Below, in pieces: positions 24,560-34,396 of a stretch of 64,000 nt of DNA (positions within the stretch are counted from its first letter, which is position 1; each line of letters starts with the position of its first letter). The DNA lies in NCBI RefSeq assembly GCF_003820355.1, contig NZ_RPOK01000002.1:124001-188000 (forward strand), given 5' to 3'. The DNA is from Paralteromonas sediminis (GTDB lineage: Bacteria; Pseudomonadota; Gammaproteobacteria; Enterobacterales; Alteromonadaceae). Both the position numbers and the translations under genes were made by a program. The notes beneath the pieces are model-generated. The model made no database searches, was not told where the DNA came from, and saw nothing but the letters and a program-made list of their open reading frames with translations.

Positions 24560-27500
24560 GTCATCGGCAAACGCAAACTTTGGATCCGATTACTCTGCCG
24601 TTAACGGGTAGACAATTAATAGAAGCCAGTGCAGGTACCGGTAAAACCTTTAACATCACCCGTTTATATTTGCGTGCCATTCTTGAGTACAAGCTCACGG
24701 TAGAACAAATCCTGGTTATGACCTTTAGCAAAGCGGCAACGGAGGAGATTAGAGGACGGGTAGCACAAACCCTCAGGGAGGCATTGTCTTACTGGCAGCA
24801 CCGCTTGAAGGGGGCTGAAGCCTCAACGGGAGATGATCCTGTCTATGCACAACTGTATGCAAATTTCCCCACAGAGCAGGCGAGAGCTAGGATTAAAAGT
24901 AACCTATTACTCATTGACGACGCCGCTATTTTCACCATTCATGGTTTTTGTCAGCAAATGCTCTCAACCTATGCCTATGACACGGGAAACGCATTAAATA
25001 CCTCGCTAAACAACAATACCCGGGACACGCTGTTAGCCTGCACGGCAGACTGGTTGCGAACGCAAAGCGCGCAAACTGACAATTTGCGCTTGCTAGAACA
25101 AAACAAGTGGCACACACCGTTACGTTTCTTGGCTAAATTTGAAAAAGCTATCAGGTCTCCGCTGCACATCAAAACGTTAGACTTAACGCAATTGGCCGAT
25201 GATAAGGCGATTGCGTTTTATGATGAAGGTAACGCTTTGTTACCACGTAGAGAGCAGCTTAAAGGTTATATCGAAGAACACTATCAGACTTTGCATGAAG
25301 GTCTTACTCATCATAAAGATGCGAAAACGCAGGCACAACGCGAAGACGAATGGCAGTATTTGATCGCATGGTTAAATGAAGCGGCATTAAGCAGACCAGA
25401 AAAAACGATATCAAACCTATTGAATGGCAACCGTTATCGGGGCAACGAGTCGCTTAAAGTTGCGGTCAAACCCATAAAGGCCTTCAGTGATGAGGTCAAG
25501 AAAGTCATTGCTGATATCGAAAAGTCTGCATCGAAAAGAGAAGAGCTGGTGGCCGCGTTCGAGTTGGCCACACAAGGCATTAAGTGGATCGCCTCTCGTT
25601 TCAAACAGGTTAAGGATGAGCAAGGGTGGGTTGAGTTTGATGACTTAGTTGCACACCTTGCTGATACGGTGGAGAAGAACAGCTCACTGGCAGACACGTT
25701 AAAGCATCGGTTTCCCCTTGCACTGGTTGATGAGTTTCAGGATACCGACAGAGCGCAATATGCGTTGCTTGCCGCCATTTATCCTAAGGCCAACGTGCAG
25801 GTGACTTCGGAGCATACGGCGCTCCTTATGATAGGTGACCCAAAACAAGCCATTTACGGTTTTAGAGGCGGGGATATTTTTACTTATCTGGCGGCCGCTC
25901 AGGAAGCGGATGCATGTTGGGTTATGGATACCAACTGGCGTAGTACGCCACAAATGGTTCAAGCTTACAACGGTCTGTTTTGTTCGGTACCATTTGACTT
26001 TGATATGACCTATCACGAAGTCAATTATGCTAATGAGGCAAAAGCAAATAAAACGCCTATGCAAGACCCTGATGTGTCAGACGCTCTTCAGTTGATATGG
26101 TGTGACACGGAAGAGGAGAATCCGTCCAAGGAAGCGCTGCGCCTGCAGCAATCTGTCTGGCTGGCGACAGAAATAGGCCGGTTGCTGGACGATGTGCGCT
26201 TGGGTGAAAACCCATTGCAAACCCGAGATATCGCGGTATTGGTGAGAACGGGGGCAGATGCTAAGCTGGTCAAAGATACGCTGGATACGGCGGGCATTGC
26301 CAGTGTATACATGAGCAACCAGCAGAGTATTTATCTTACCCGTCAGGCACAGGATTGTTTGCGCCTGTTAATAGGCATTAATACCTTCCAGGATCCTGCG
26401 AGGCTAAAAGCAGCATTAGTGAGTCCTTTGCTGGGTCTCAATAGTGAAACACTTAACCGCTTATTCATTGAAGACGATGATCAGACTTGGCATCGTGTGA
26501 TCAGTCTAGTTGAATCGCTTAAGGCAGTCTGGTTACGTGATGGTATTCTGGCAATGTTGCAACGTCTTATCGACAAACATTTGCAATTGCCTAAAGTACA
26601 AACTGAACGGGTTTTATCTAATTACCAGCACCTTGCCGAACTGTTGCAGGCACAGAGTAGTCTTATGCACTTGTTTGAGCCTCAGGCATTGATTGATTGG
26701 TTCAGTGAGCAAATGGAAAGCCCGCCAATGAACGATGAATCGGCCGTTGAACGGCTTGAGTCAGACCGCGACGCTATCCAAATTATTACCCAGCACAAAT
26801 CCAAAGGGCTTGAATATCCCGTTGTATTTGTACCTTTCGCCAACGATTATCGCGATGCTACGCGATCAGGAAATAGCAAATCGATTGTTTGTCAGTATTA
26901 TGACCCTGACATCTCTCAATTGGTGCTGCAAGTGGGCGATAGTCACCAGGCACTCAATAAAATAAAGCGAGAAGCTGAAGCCGAGGCGGCACGTTTGCTT
27001 TATGTTGCCGTTACCCGCGCCGCTCATAGGTGCTATTTACTGTGCTCGGACTTTTCTGGTGCAGAGCAATCAACACTAGGCAAAGCATTTGCAGTCGATA
27101 GCAAAGCCTGGCCAGAGGCACTCCGCAGGTTTCAATGTGAGCATAATTACGTCGCTTTGCGACATTTTAAGCCGCTTCCTGCTATCACTCGCAGAAAGCG
27201 AGCCTCTGATCAAGTACAAGCCCCTATGTGTCCTCCCTCAGCATTTAATTACCAAGCAGACAACTGGCGGTTATTGTCCTATTCCGCTTTGAGTCATGGT
27301 CAGTGGACTTGGCGCAGAGCAAGGGCAGACGAACAAAGTAGAGTCATAGCTGAAGACATAGAGGGAGACGATGAGGTTATTCAGGCTCGTTTTCGGTTTC
27401 CGAAAGGCGCTGCACCTGGCAATGTGCTGCACGACATATTCGAGCAACATGACTTTGTTAGTGACGTATTTTCTGAGCAGGCCAAAGCGGCCATCCTGAG

Positions 27501-28101
27501 TTTGTGTCAAGTCCCAAGCGTGGAAGACGTTTTAATATGGCTGAACCAAATATTAGATGCGCCTTTTACTTTAAACGATCAGACACTTAGATTAAGGGAA
27601 ATACCAAGGCAAAAGACGTTGCGAGAGGCAGAATTTTATTTCCCGCTGCAAAATCTGGATGTATCAGACTTGATTAGCTGGTTACAGCGTTTTAGCCTGC
27701 GTCAGCCCGAACCTGCGCAAGTACAAACTCAATTGTCTGGCATGATGCATGGATTTATTGACCTGATTTTTGAACATGAGGGCCGGTATTACGTGGCTGA
27801 CTACAAATCAACGTTTTTGGGTACGCGTCTCGAAGACTATTTGTCAGCAGCACTACGACAAGATATGCAGCAGCATCAGTACGACCTTCAGGCCGCTATT
27901 TATGCACTTGCGCTACACAGGTATTTAATGAGGAGTCTACCAAATTATGACGCCTCAACGCATTTTGGTGGTGTTGTGTATTTCTATTTGCGAGGTATGC
28001 ACCCTGATAATCAAGCGGGAGAGGGGGTTATTCATCTACCCGTTGATTGTGTTCTGTTGCAGCAACTAGATGCAATCTTTGACGCTGAGGTGATGTCGTG
28101 A
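24556..28101 (+). CDS. recB: Exodeoxyribonuclease V subunit beta RecB
   Basis: RecB, the 3'-5' helicase and nuclease subunit. It is 1181 residues, almost the length of E. coli RecB. The SF1A helicase part has Walker A EASAGTGKT (23-31), motif II LVDEFQDTD (near 392) and ITQHKSKGLEYPVVFVP (motif V) with VAVTRAAHRCYLL (motif VI). The C-terminal nuclease domain has the catalytic set in EAEFYFPL, GFIDLIFEHEG and VADYKS. It starts at GTG 24556, inside the recC stop (GTGA overlap). The downstream gene overlaps by 4 nt as well, so the three subunits are coupled in translation. The ptrA gene found between recC and recB in E. coli is absent here. Confidence 0.96.
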   Translation: MSHRQTQTLDPITLPLTGRQLIEASAGTGKTFNITRLYLRAILEYKLTVEQILVMTFSKAATEEIRGRVAQTLREALSYWQHRLKGAEASTGDDPVYAQLYANFPTEQARARIKSNLLLIDDAAIFTIHGFCQQMLSTYAYDTGNALNTSLNNNTRDTLLACTADWLRTQSAQTDNLRLLEQNKWHTPLRFLAKFEKAIRSPLHIKTLDLTQLADDKAIAFYDEGNALLPRREQLKGYIEEHYQTLHEGLTHHKDAKTQAQREDEWQYLIAWLNEAALSRPEKTISNLLNGNRYRGNESLKVAVKPIKAFSDEVKKVIADIEKSASKREELVAAFELATQGIKWIASRFKQVKDEQGWVEFDDLVAHLADTVEKNSSLADTLKHRFPLALVDEFQDTDRAQYALLAAIYPKANVQVTSEHTALLMIGDPKQAIYGFRGGDIFTYLAAAQEADACWVMDTNWRSTPQMVQAYNGLFCSVPFDFDMTYHEVNYANEAKANKTPMQDPDVSDALQLIWCDTEEENPSKEALRLQQSVWLATEIGRLLDDVRLGENPLQTRDIAVLVRTGADAKLVKDTLDTAGIASVYMSNQQSIYLTRQAQDCLRLLIGINTFQDPARLKAALVSPLLGLNSETLNRLFIEDDDQTWHRVISLVESLKAVWLRDGILAMLQRLIDKHLQLPKVQTERVLSNYQHLAELLQAQSSLMHLFEPQALIDWFSEQMESPPMNDESAVERLESDRDAIQIITQHKSKGLEYPVVFVPFANDYRDATRSGNSKSIVCQYYDPDISQLVLQVGDSHQALNKIKREAEAEAARLLYVAVTRAAHRCYLLCSDFSGAEQSTLGKAFAVDSKAWPEALRRFQCEHNYVALRHFKPLPAITRRKRASDQVQAPMCPPSAFNYQADNWRLLSYSALSHGQWTWRRARADEQSRVIAEDIEGDDEVIQARFRFPKGAAPGNVLHDIFEQHDFVSDVFSEQAKAAILSLCQVPSVEDVLIWLNQILDAPFTLNDQTLRLREIPRQKTLREAEFYFPLQNLDVSDLISWLQRFSLRQPEPAQVQTQLSGMMHGFIDLIFEHEGRYYVADYKSTFLGTRLEDYLSAALRQDMQQHQYDLQAAIYALALHRYLMRSLPNYDASTHFGGVVYFYLRGMHPDNQAGEGVIHLPVDCVLLQQLDAIFDAEVMS

Positions 28102-29852
28102 AATGGCTTGATGCCCTGACAAAAGGCCATTTTATCGATAAGGCTATCAATACAGAGTGCCAAGATATAGACAGGTATGCGGCAGCGCATTTTACCCATT
28201 GTTTGCCCGATGGCTTTGACGCCAATGTTGCCACTCTTTGGTATAAATTGGTATTGGTCCTGAATCTTGCTCAAAGAGCTGGGCACAGCTGTCTTATACT
28301 TGCTGACGTTGCCAATAAAGAAATGGTGACGGGGCTTAGACTGCCTGACGAAGCGCAACTAGTTGATTGCATTGCACAATGCTTAGAACATATGCCGTCA
28401 GCATGTTTTGGACTAGAGCATGGCTGTTTCTATTCAGGAAGATATATGGCTTTTGAGCGTGACATAGCAGCCGCCGTTAGTCGACGTGCGTCTGTATCAA
28501 GCCCAGACCAAGACGAGGATGATATCAATGCTTTTATGGCGCAGCATTGGGCTTCGTGGTTTGATGGTGCCGCCTTCACTGATTCACCTCAAGATAAGCA
28601 ACAACAGGCTGTATCAAAGGCACTGCGAGCTAACTTATTGATTGTTAATGGTGGTCCGGGTACGGGAAAAACGTATACAGCGGCGAAGATCCTGGCTGCT
28701 TTAAGGGAGCTGTACCAGCAAAAAGAAAAGTCGTCACTCAAGATACTGCTCGCCGCCCCAACGGGCAAAGCGGCCCAGAGACTCACCGAAGCCCTGCAAT
28801 CACAAAGTGGTCATGGTGCACAGACCTTGCACCGCTTGTTGGGCGTCAGAATGGATCGTGTCGAGCCTAAATTTAATGAGCACAATAAACTGCACTGCGA
28901 TGTGCTGCTTGTTGATGAAGCTTCGATGATAGATCTCAGTCTTATGGCCAGATTATTTAGGGCATTGCCGGATAGATGTGTGTTGATTATGCTGGGTGAT
29001 GCTAATCAGTTGCCTTCTGTTGAGTCCGGTAATGTACTAAAAGAATTGGTCGATGCAGCAAGCCACCCTGAAGCACCTTATGACGTGGTAACACTCAATA
29101 AAAGTTATCGGTTTGGCGGCGCACTGGGTGAATTTGCTGATGCTGTATTGTATGGGCAAAACAGTCAAATACGCGCCTTATTGGATGCAGACAATGGCAT
29201 AACGCGGGTTGATATGTCGCAGGACCCGAATATTTTTACTCAAAAAGCCATTGCTGATTTTTCAGCACTGTTTCAAAGCGATTCGCCAAAGGAGGCGTTA
29301 GAGAGGGCGAGGTCTGCGCGATGGCTTACGCCAATGCGAAGAGGACAGTGGGGCGTCGAATCATTGAACCAGCAGATAGAAATGGCACTGAGTCGCAAAT
29401 ACAAACAGGTCTTGCCTGAGCGGGTATATGCTGGAAAGTTAATTATGATTACGCAAAATCACTACAGTGCATCTTTGTTCAATGGCGATGTGGGCGTAGT
29501 GTGGCCCGACGACACTGGTAATTTAATGGCGTGGTTTGAAGGCCCACATGGTGATCTTGTATCGCATCATGTTGCCAGACTACCAGCAAACATAACGGCC
29601 TTCGCAATGACAGTGCATAAATCGCAAGGCTCAGAATTTGACCATCCAACATTGGTACTTCCACCTGTATCTGATTTTACGCCGCAGACCAGGCAGCTTA
29701 TTGATCGTGCGCTAATCTACACGGCAGTGACTCGCGCCAAAAAGGCACTGTGCATAAGTTCCAGTGTCGAGAGTCTTGAAATGGCAATACTGCAAAAGCA
29801 CAGTAGGATGTCTGGTTTGGCCAAACAAATTTTTACACTGGCAGGTAGATAA
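28098..29852 (+). CDS. recD: Exodeoxyribonuclease V subunit alpha RecD
   Basis: RecD, the 5'-3' helicase subunit, 584 residues (E. coli 608). The N-terminal domain binds RecC (about 1-110). The SF1B core has Walker A GGPGTGKT (185-192), AAPTGKAAQRLTEAL (motif Ia), VDEASMIDL (motif II), LGDANQLPSVESG (motif III), a Q/GV-rich region, and AMTVHKSQGSEF with YTAVTRAKK (motifs V and VI). Start is GTG 28098 overlapping the recB stop by 4 nt. It completes a full recCBD operon. Confidence 0.95.
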   Translation: MKWLDALTKGHFIDKAINTECQDIDRYAAAHFTHCLPDGFDANVATLWYKLVLVLNLAQRAGHSCLILADVANKEMVTGLRLPDEAQLVDCIAQCLEHMPSACFGLEHGCFYSGRYMAFERDIAAAVSRRASVSSPDQDEDDINAFMAQHWASWFDGAAFTDSPQDKQQQAVSKALRANLLIVNGGPGTGKTYTAAKILAALRELYQQKEKSSLKILLAAPTGKAAQRLTEALQSQSGHGAQTLHRLLGVRMDRVEPKFNEHNKLHCDVLLVDEASMIDLSLMARLFRALPDRCVLIMLGDANQLPSVESGNVLKELVDAASHPEAPYDVVTLNKSYRFGGALGEFADAVLYGQNSQIRALLDADNGITRVDMSQDPNIFTQKAIADFSALFQSDSPKEALERARSARWLTPMRRGQWGVESLNQQIEMALSRKYKQVLPERVYAGKLIMITQNHYSASLFNGDVGVVWPDDTGNLMAWFEGPHGDLVSHHVARLPANITAFAMTVHKSQGSEFDHPTLVLPPVSDFTPQTRQLIDRALIYTAVTRAKKALCISSSVESLEMAILQKHSRMSGLAKQIFTLAGR

Positions 29853-29934
29853 AGTTCGCTATCATTGTTGGCATAGACTACGCTTTGGATGGTTGGGTGA
29901 CGATGACATCACCCTTTAAAAAGGAGGTCATACC

Positions 29935-30702
29935 GTGTTTAATCGCCTGATCATATGGCTATGTGTATTCATAGTTGGAACAGGCTCTGTGGCTTTTGCA
30001 GAGGAAAAACCCGTTGTCAGTGCGTACGCTTATCATTTAAAGCCGCCATTTATCATTGATCCCCTGCAAGAGAGCGGGCTTTGCTATGACTATTCCCGAT
30101 TACTCAGTGAACTCAGTGATGTTGAATTCTTCACGCTTTTCATTCCTCGAAAGAGACTTAATCGACTGCTGTCTGATGGCGGATTTGATGGAATAGTGCT
30201 TGGCGCGAATCCTTTGTGGTTTAAAGACGCGGACAAAAAAAAGTACCTCTGGTCTGATCCGCTAATTAAAGACAGGGATGAGTTTATCTCACTGAAATCA
30301 AGCAAGTTTGATTATGTCGACCCAAAATCACTATTGCGGCATTCGCTGGCTGGTGTAAGAGGCTTTTACTATGGCAAAGTTGAAAAAGCCAAGGCCTATG
30401 GGCCGATCAAACGGTTTGACACCATTGGCGAAAAGGAAGTGCTGGATATGGTGGTAAAAGGTCGTGCAGATATCGGAATTATCAGTCGCTCAACATTGAA
30501 CTACATGCGGTCGCTAAAACCCTCAGAATACGAAGTCCTTTACCTGTCTCGCGTCCCCCATGAAGAATATTCGCGCTATGTTATGTTGCCAAACAAACGT
30601 CAAAAGCTGCACACCAAAATTGTTGCGCTTATGCGTTCGCCTGAATATCAAGCGCGGTGGAAAAAACTGGTTGCCAAATACAACTTAAAGTACGAAGACT
30701 AA
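29935..30702 (+). CDS. Periplasmic solute-binding protein, family 3 type (orphan)
   Basis: A 255-residue type II periplasmic binding protein with a signal peptide (core LIIWLCVFIVGTGSVAFA, cleavage near residue 22). It begins PVVSAYAYHLKPPFI, then has SGLCYDYSRLLSEL and DGIVLGANPLWF, and ends near RWKKLVAKY, as many SBP_bac_3 proteins do. It is not close in sequence to the one at 12773-13495. No transport genes accompany it. Start is GTG 29935, preceded by a near-perfect AAAGGAGGT. The stop overlaps by a few bases that of the convergent desuccinylase-like gene. Confidence 0.8.
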   Translation: MFNRLIIWLCVFIVGTGSVAFAEEKPVVSAYAYHLKPPFIIDPLQESGLCYDYSRLLSELSDVEFFTLFIPRKRLNRLLSDGGFDGIVLGANPLWFKDADKKKYLWSDPLIKDRDEFISLKSSKFDYVDPKSLLRHSLAGVRGFYYGKVEKAKAYGPIKRFDTIGEKEVLDMVVKGRADIGIISRSTLNYMRSLKPSEYEVLYLSRVPHEEYSRYVMLPNKRQKLHTKIVALMRSPEYQARWKKLVAKYNLKYED

Positions 30703-31826
30703 CTCGCTTCAATCGCGTAATAATTAGTGAAACACTTGTATAATTGTGTCCCGCTAAGCACAGATGCAGATGGGAAATGTAAAATAGGGATGAGATCACA
30801 TGGCGCCGTAATGGTGTGAATTGCATTTTGATTGTCCAAGTCATCAATATTGAGCACGCGGGCCAAAACCTTGCCTTTCTTCATCGCTCGTCCTGGTTTG
30901 GCACAGTATTCAACCATGCCACCAAAGTCGGTGAACAGGGTTTTGTAGTTTTCTAACGCTACGCCATAACGTTTAATTGTCATAGGGAAAAACGCGTTTT
31001 TATCGAGTACTCCCTTGGCAGATAAATACGCCATAATGCCTTTTGCATCTTCTTCTCCTTCGCTAAAGCTGATCACCTCCTGACTACCCATTTCCAGAGT
31101 AAAGGCCTCAACATCAAAGGAAACAGGCCGGGAAAAGCGTTTCTCAAGTGCGCTTTGCAATGTCCACCAAGGACAAAAACAAGCTTCATCCAATGCGCCG
31201 GCAAATTTGTTTGGAATAAAAATGCAATGTGGAATTGAAAATTGCCGGGCGGCCTGTTTGGCATATTCAGGAATATAAATATGTCGGGTTGATACCGGAC
31301 CATTATGCAAATCCAGCACAATATCCGCGCCTACAGCAAGCTGTTGTAACGTGAGATTGAGCTGATTAGCCAAACCAAGTCCCCAGGGGGCACGCCGTTT
31401 GTCATTCAGTGCAGAGGTTAGCATGTGACGAAAACGAGCCTTGATAGAGGTGACGGACTCTTCAGGCGTAACGGTTTCAGCAAATGCCAGAACGGCATCA
31501 TGGTCGTAATGGTAGCCCCTATTCCAATTGGTACCATTGACAGGATCGAACCGTCCCAGCGTGTATTCTCCAGCCTTAATGTTTGTGCCGACTGGGTTGC
31601 AGTTTGGAACAAGCGTTATCTCGCCGTAAATCGTTGTGTTTTGTAATGCTTGGAGCAAGTGGTAAATGACGATGTTACCTTGAACTTCTGCGCCGTGAAT
31701 GGAGCTCTGGATATAGACACTAGGGCCTGGTAACCCATCAGTGATTTTATAAACGGGTACATTCAGGTTTCTGCCAGAGGCGTTCTGGGCGACAGGGATA
31801 TGCGATTTCGACAGTTGTTTTTTCAT
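30699..31826 (-). CDS. Succinylglutamate desuccinylase/aspartoacylase (M14-like) family deacylase
   Basis: A 375-residue zinc-dependent deacylase of the AstE/AspA family. Zinc ligands are visible in SSIHGAEVQG (His and Glu) and in DIVLDLHNGP (the second His), and the acid/base glutamate is probably in FTLEMGSQEV. A C-terminal beta-domain follows. The known family removes acyl groups from N-acyl amino acids (succinylglutamate, acetylaspartate); several bacterial members of this length are annotated as M14 peptidases. The substrate cannot be told and there is no signal peptide. It is convergent with the binding-protein gene, overlapping stops by 4 nt, and divergent from moaB. Confidence 0.86.
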   Translation of the reverse strand: MKKQLSKSHIPVAQNASGRNLNVPVYKITDGLPGPSVYIQSSIHGAEVQGNIVIYHLLQALQNTTIYGEITLVPNCNPVGTNIKAGEYTLGRFDPVNGTNWNRGYHYDHDAVLAFAETVTPEESVTSIKARFRHMLTSALNDKRRAPWGLGLANQLNLTLQQLAVGADIVLDLHNGPVSTRHIYIPEYAKQAARQFSIPHCIFIPNKFAGALDEACFCPWWTLQSALEKRFSRPVSFDVEAFTLEMGSQEVISFSEGEEDAKGIMAYLSAKGVLDKNAFFPMTIKRYGVALENYKTLFTDFGGMVEYCAKPGRAMKKGKVLARVLNIDDLDNQNAIHTITAPCDLIPILHFPSASVLSGTQLYKCFTNYYAIEAS

Positions 31827-31924
31827 TTGCCAAGTATAGGGCGCAAGTTATTGAAGGCTGGGTTAACTGCGAGTAGAGTATCAGGTCATTTACTGGATTG
31901 CATCACGGGAATAAATTTCTCTTC

Positions 31925-32431
31925 ATGACTACAGAATCTCAAACTTCATTAAATATTGCCGTACTTACGGTTTCAGACACAAGAGACCTAGAAACAGATA
32001 CTTCAGGGGGCTATTTGGTAGAAGCGACTAGCGCCCAAGGTCACAACGTGGTGGCAAGAGATATAGTAAAAGACGATGTGTACCAGCTGCGTGCAATTGT
32101 TTCGCAATGGATTGCTGATTCAGAGATACAAGTCGTGCTTGTCACAGGTGGAACAGGGTTTAGTGGCAGAGATTCAACGCCAGAGGCCTTAACGGTATTG
32201 TTTGATAAGACTATAGACGGTTTCGGGGAGTTGTTTCGGCACATCAGTTTTCATGAAATTGGCACATCTACCATTCAGTCACGTGCTATTGCCGGTTACG
32301 CCAATCAGACCGTGATTTTTTGTTTACCTGGCTCTACGGGGGCGTGCCGAACTGGTTGGGAAAAAATAATCCGCGATCAACTGGATGCGCGTAATAAACC
32401 GTGTAATTTTGTTCATCATCTTCTGAAATAA
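31925..32431 (+). CDS. moaB: Molybdenum cofactor protein MoaB
   Basis: MoaB, a MogA-like protein of molybdopterin cofactor synthesis, 168 residues. The family motifs are present: [10 protein letters not shown] with T-SGGYL, then the nucleotide-binding [15 protein letters not shown], and [13 protein letters not shown]. coli MoaB binds the same type of ligand but its exact role is unsettled; MogA-type activity (adenylation of molybdopterin) is possible. I start at ATG 31925; TTG at 31898 would add nine residues without a better ribosome site. It is the first gene of a seven-gene operon. moaA is absent from the window. Confidence 0.9.
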   Translation: MTTESQTSLNIAVLTVSDTRDLETDTSGGYLVEATSAQGHNVVARDIVKDDVYQLRAIVSQWIADSEIQVVLVTGGTGFSGRDSTPEALTVLFDKTIDGFGELFRHISFHEIGTSTIQSRAIAGYANQTVIFCLPGSTGACRTGWEKIIRDQLDARNKPCNFVHHLLK

Positions 32432-32441
32432 AGGCGCAACT

Positions 32442-32900
32442 ATGCAGGGTTTTTCACATCTCGATGAGCAGGGCAAGGCTGCCATGGTCGATGTTTCTGA
32501 CAAAGCCGTTACTGCTCGCAGAGCGGTAGCAACTGGACGTATTCACATGCATGTTGACACGCTCAGAGCGGTAAAAGAGCAGAATTTAAAGAAGGGCGAT
32601 GTATTGGCTGTTGCACGTATTGCAGGCATTCAAGGGGCTAAAAAATGCAGTGACCTGATCCCTTTATGCCATCCGCTGGCGCTGAGTAAAGTGGATATTC
32701 AGTTTCGTTTTGAGGACTCAGCCATTGTCGTCACCTGTGAATGCAAATTGAAAGGACAGACAGGCGTTGAAATGGAGGCATTAACAGGCGTAAATGTGGC
32801 GCTACTGACTATTTATGATATGTGTAAAGCTTTGGATAAAAGTATGCATTTTGAGGGAGTGACCTTGCTGGAAAAAACGGGAGGACGCGGTGATGGCTAG
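32442..32900 (+). CDS. moaC: Cyclic pyranopterin monophosphate synthase MoaC
   Basis: MoaC, which with MoaA converts GTP to cyclic pyranopterin monophosphate, the first step of molybdenum cofactor synthesis. It is 152 residues, the usual size. Conserved segments include [25 protein letters not shown] (substrate-binding), [23 protein letters not shown] and EKTGGRG. It starts 10 nt after the moaB stop, and its end overlaps moaD by 8 nt. Confidence 0.96.
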   Translation: MQGFSHLDEQGKAAMVDVSDKAVTARRAVATGRIHMHVDTLRAVKEQNLKKGDVLAVARIAGIQGAKKCSDLIPLCHPLALSKVDIQFRFEDSAIVVTCECKLKGQTGVEMEALTGVNVALLTIYDMCKALDKSMHFEGVTLLEKTGGRGDG

Positions 32901-33144
32901 GGTAACCGTTAAGTTTTTTGCACAAGTGAGAGAGCTGGCCGGCGTAGAAGAAGTGCCGCTATCTATTGAAGACAATGCAACGTTGGACAGTATTCGTCAG
33001 GTATTGAGTGAGCAAAATGAATCATTTAAGAACGCGTTAGCAGGCACGATTGTTATGGCGCGAAACCAAACTATTGTAAAGGCCGATACCAAGGTGGCTG
33101 ATGGCGATGAAATTGCGTTCTTCCCGCCGGTTACGGGGGGGTAA
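32893..33144 (+). CDS. moaD: Molybdopterin synthase sulfur carrier subunit MoaD
   Basis: MoaD, a ubiquitin-fold sulfur carrier of 83 residues ending in FFPPVTGG, the Gly-Gly tail that is thiocarboxylated by MoeB. The start is ATG 32893, inside the moaC reading frame and 10 nt after GGAGGA; a GTG at 32890 is in frame but gives no gain. Its stop overlaps the moaE ATG (TAATG). Confidence 0.93.
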   Translation: MARVTVKFFAQVRELAGVEEVPLSIEDNATLDSIRQVLSEQNESFKNALAGTIVMARNQTIVKADTKVADGDEIAFFPPVTGG

Positions 33145-33614
33145 TGGTCGTCGCAACCATTCAATTTGAGCCACTCAATATTGGTCAGTTACAGGCGCAG
33201 TTATTTGAGCAAACAAAAGGTGCCGGTGCCTGTGTGTGTTTTACAGGCTCAGTCAGAGACTATAATAAACATGGTGCAATAGAGGGAATTGAACTTGAGC
33301 ACTATCCTGGAATGACCGAAAAGGCCTTACTGGCCCTAGCCGCGTCGACACAAAAAAAGTTCAATTGTGACGGGGTTGCCATTGTCCATCGTGTTGGCAA
33401 GGTGCTAAACCATGAGCCTATTGTTTGGGTGGGCACTGCAAGTGCGCATCGAGAGGCCGCTTTTAATGCTGCTATGTATGCGATGGATGCACTCAAGCAG
33501 TCTGTACCCTTGTGGAAGCGGGAATGGTCGGGGCAACATGCAACCTGGGTAGACAGCAAAGCCGCTGACGTGAAAGCCTTTGAACGCTGGCAAACAAGTG
33601 TTGAGGATGAATGA
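33144..33614 (+). CDS. moaE: Molybdopterin synthase catalytic subunit MoaE
   Basis: MoaE, the large subunit of molybdopterin synthase, which transfers two sulfurs from MoaD to cyclic pyranopterin monophosphate. It is 156 residues; conserved parts are CVCFTGSVRDYNK, LEHYPGMTEKAL, VAIVHRVGKVLNHEPIVWVG and PLWKREW (with the catalytic lysine region). It begins in the moaD stop and ends with an ATGA overlap with modA. Confidence 0.95.
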   Translation: MVVATIQFEPLNIGQLQAQLFEQTKGAGACVCFTGSVRDYNKHGAIEGIELEHYPGMTEKALLALAASTQKKFNCDGVAIVHRVGKVLNHEPIVWVGTASAHREAAFNAAMYAMDALKQSVPLWKREWSGQHATWVDSKAADVKAFERWQTSVEDE

Positions 33615-34396
33615 CCAGTAAGTTTGTCGTCATGTTAATTGTTTTGTTTTTGAATGGCTTTGTGAGTTTGGTTTATGCTCAAACCGACGATGTGCCCAAA
33701 GTAAGAATTGCAGTGTCAGCTAATTTTTATGGACCTATAAAAGCCATGGCCCCATCCCTTGAAAATGCCTGTGAATGTTCGCTTTCGTTTACGGTTGGCG
33801 CAAGTGGTGCGCTTGCTGTTCAGTTTGCCCATGGTGCCCCCTATGACTTGTTTCTGTCTGCAGATAAAGACAAACCTGAATGGCTGTATCAGCAAGGTCT
33901 GACTACCGCTAAACCCGTTACTTATGCCATTGGCAAGTTAGTGCTTTTAGACAAATACAGAAGTAATCTGCGTTTTGAGGATTTGGCGAAACCGGTTCAA
34001 ACGCTCAGTGGCAACCCCATTAAAATTGCAGTTGCAAACCCCAAAACGGCGCCTTATGGCGTTGCAGCAATAGAGGTCATTGACCGACACACAAGCCATC
34101 AACAAGTGCAACTGGTTAAAGGCAACAACGTGATGCAAGCCATGCAGTTTTTTACAACTGGAGCGGTTGATCAGGCCATCGTATCTGCCTCATTGGTGGT
34201 AGCTCAACCTATTTACCGCGACATGGCGGCAGAGGTTCCTCGATCTGCGTATACCGCACTGGCACAGCAAGCCGTTGTTAATATAAGCGGTCAAACAGAA
34301 CTCGCTGAAAAGCTACTGGCCATTTTATTAAGTGCGCCAATGCAAGAAACGCTAAGTACACTGGGTTATTTTCCAGTACAGGGGGAGGGAATATGA
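33611..34396 (+). CDS. modA: Molybdate ABC transporter periplasmic binding protein ModA
   Basis: ModA, 261 residues with a signal peptide (core VVMLIVLFLNGFVSLVYA). The mature part begins VRIAVSANFYGPIKAMA and keeps the oxyanion-site serines in FTVGASGALAVQ, DLFLSADKDKPEWL and the later NPKTAPYGVAAIE. These fit a molybdate/tungstate binding protein of the ModA type. Translation is coupled to moaE upstream (4-nt overlap) and modB downstream (4-nt overlap). Confidence 0.93.
   Translation: MTSKFVVMLIVLFLNGFVSLVYAQTDDVPKVRIAVSANFYGPIKAMAPSLENACECSLSFTVGASGALAVQFAHGAPYDLFLSADKDKPEWLYQQGLTTAKPVTYAIGKLVLLDKYRSNLRFEDLAKPVQTLSGNPIKIAVANPKTAPYGVAAIEVIDRHTSHQQVQLVKGNNVMQAMQFFTTGAVDQAIVSASLVVAQPIYRDMAAEVPRSAYTALAQQAVVNISGQTELAEKLLAILLSAPMQETLSTLGYFPVQGEGI

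Noticed and set aside
31827-31924. Molybdenum-cofactor riboswitch upstream of moaB
   Set aside because: The leader is short and I could not find the conserved stems; the region lacks matching arms.
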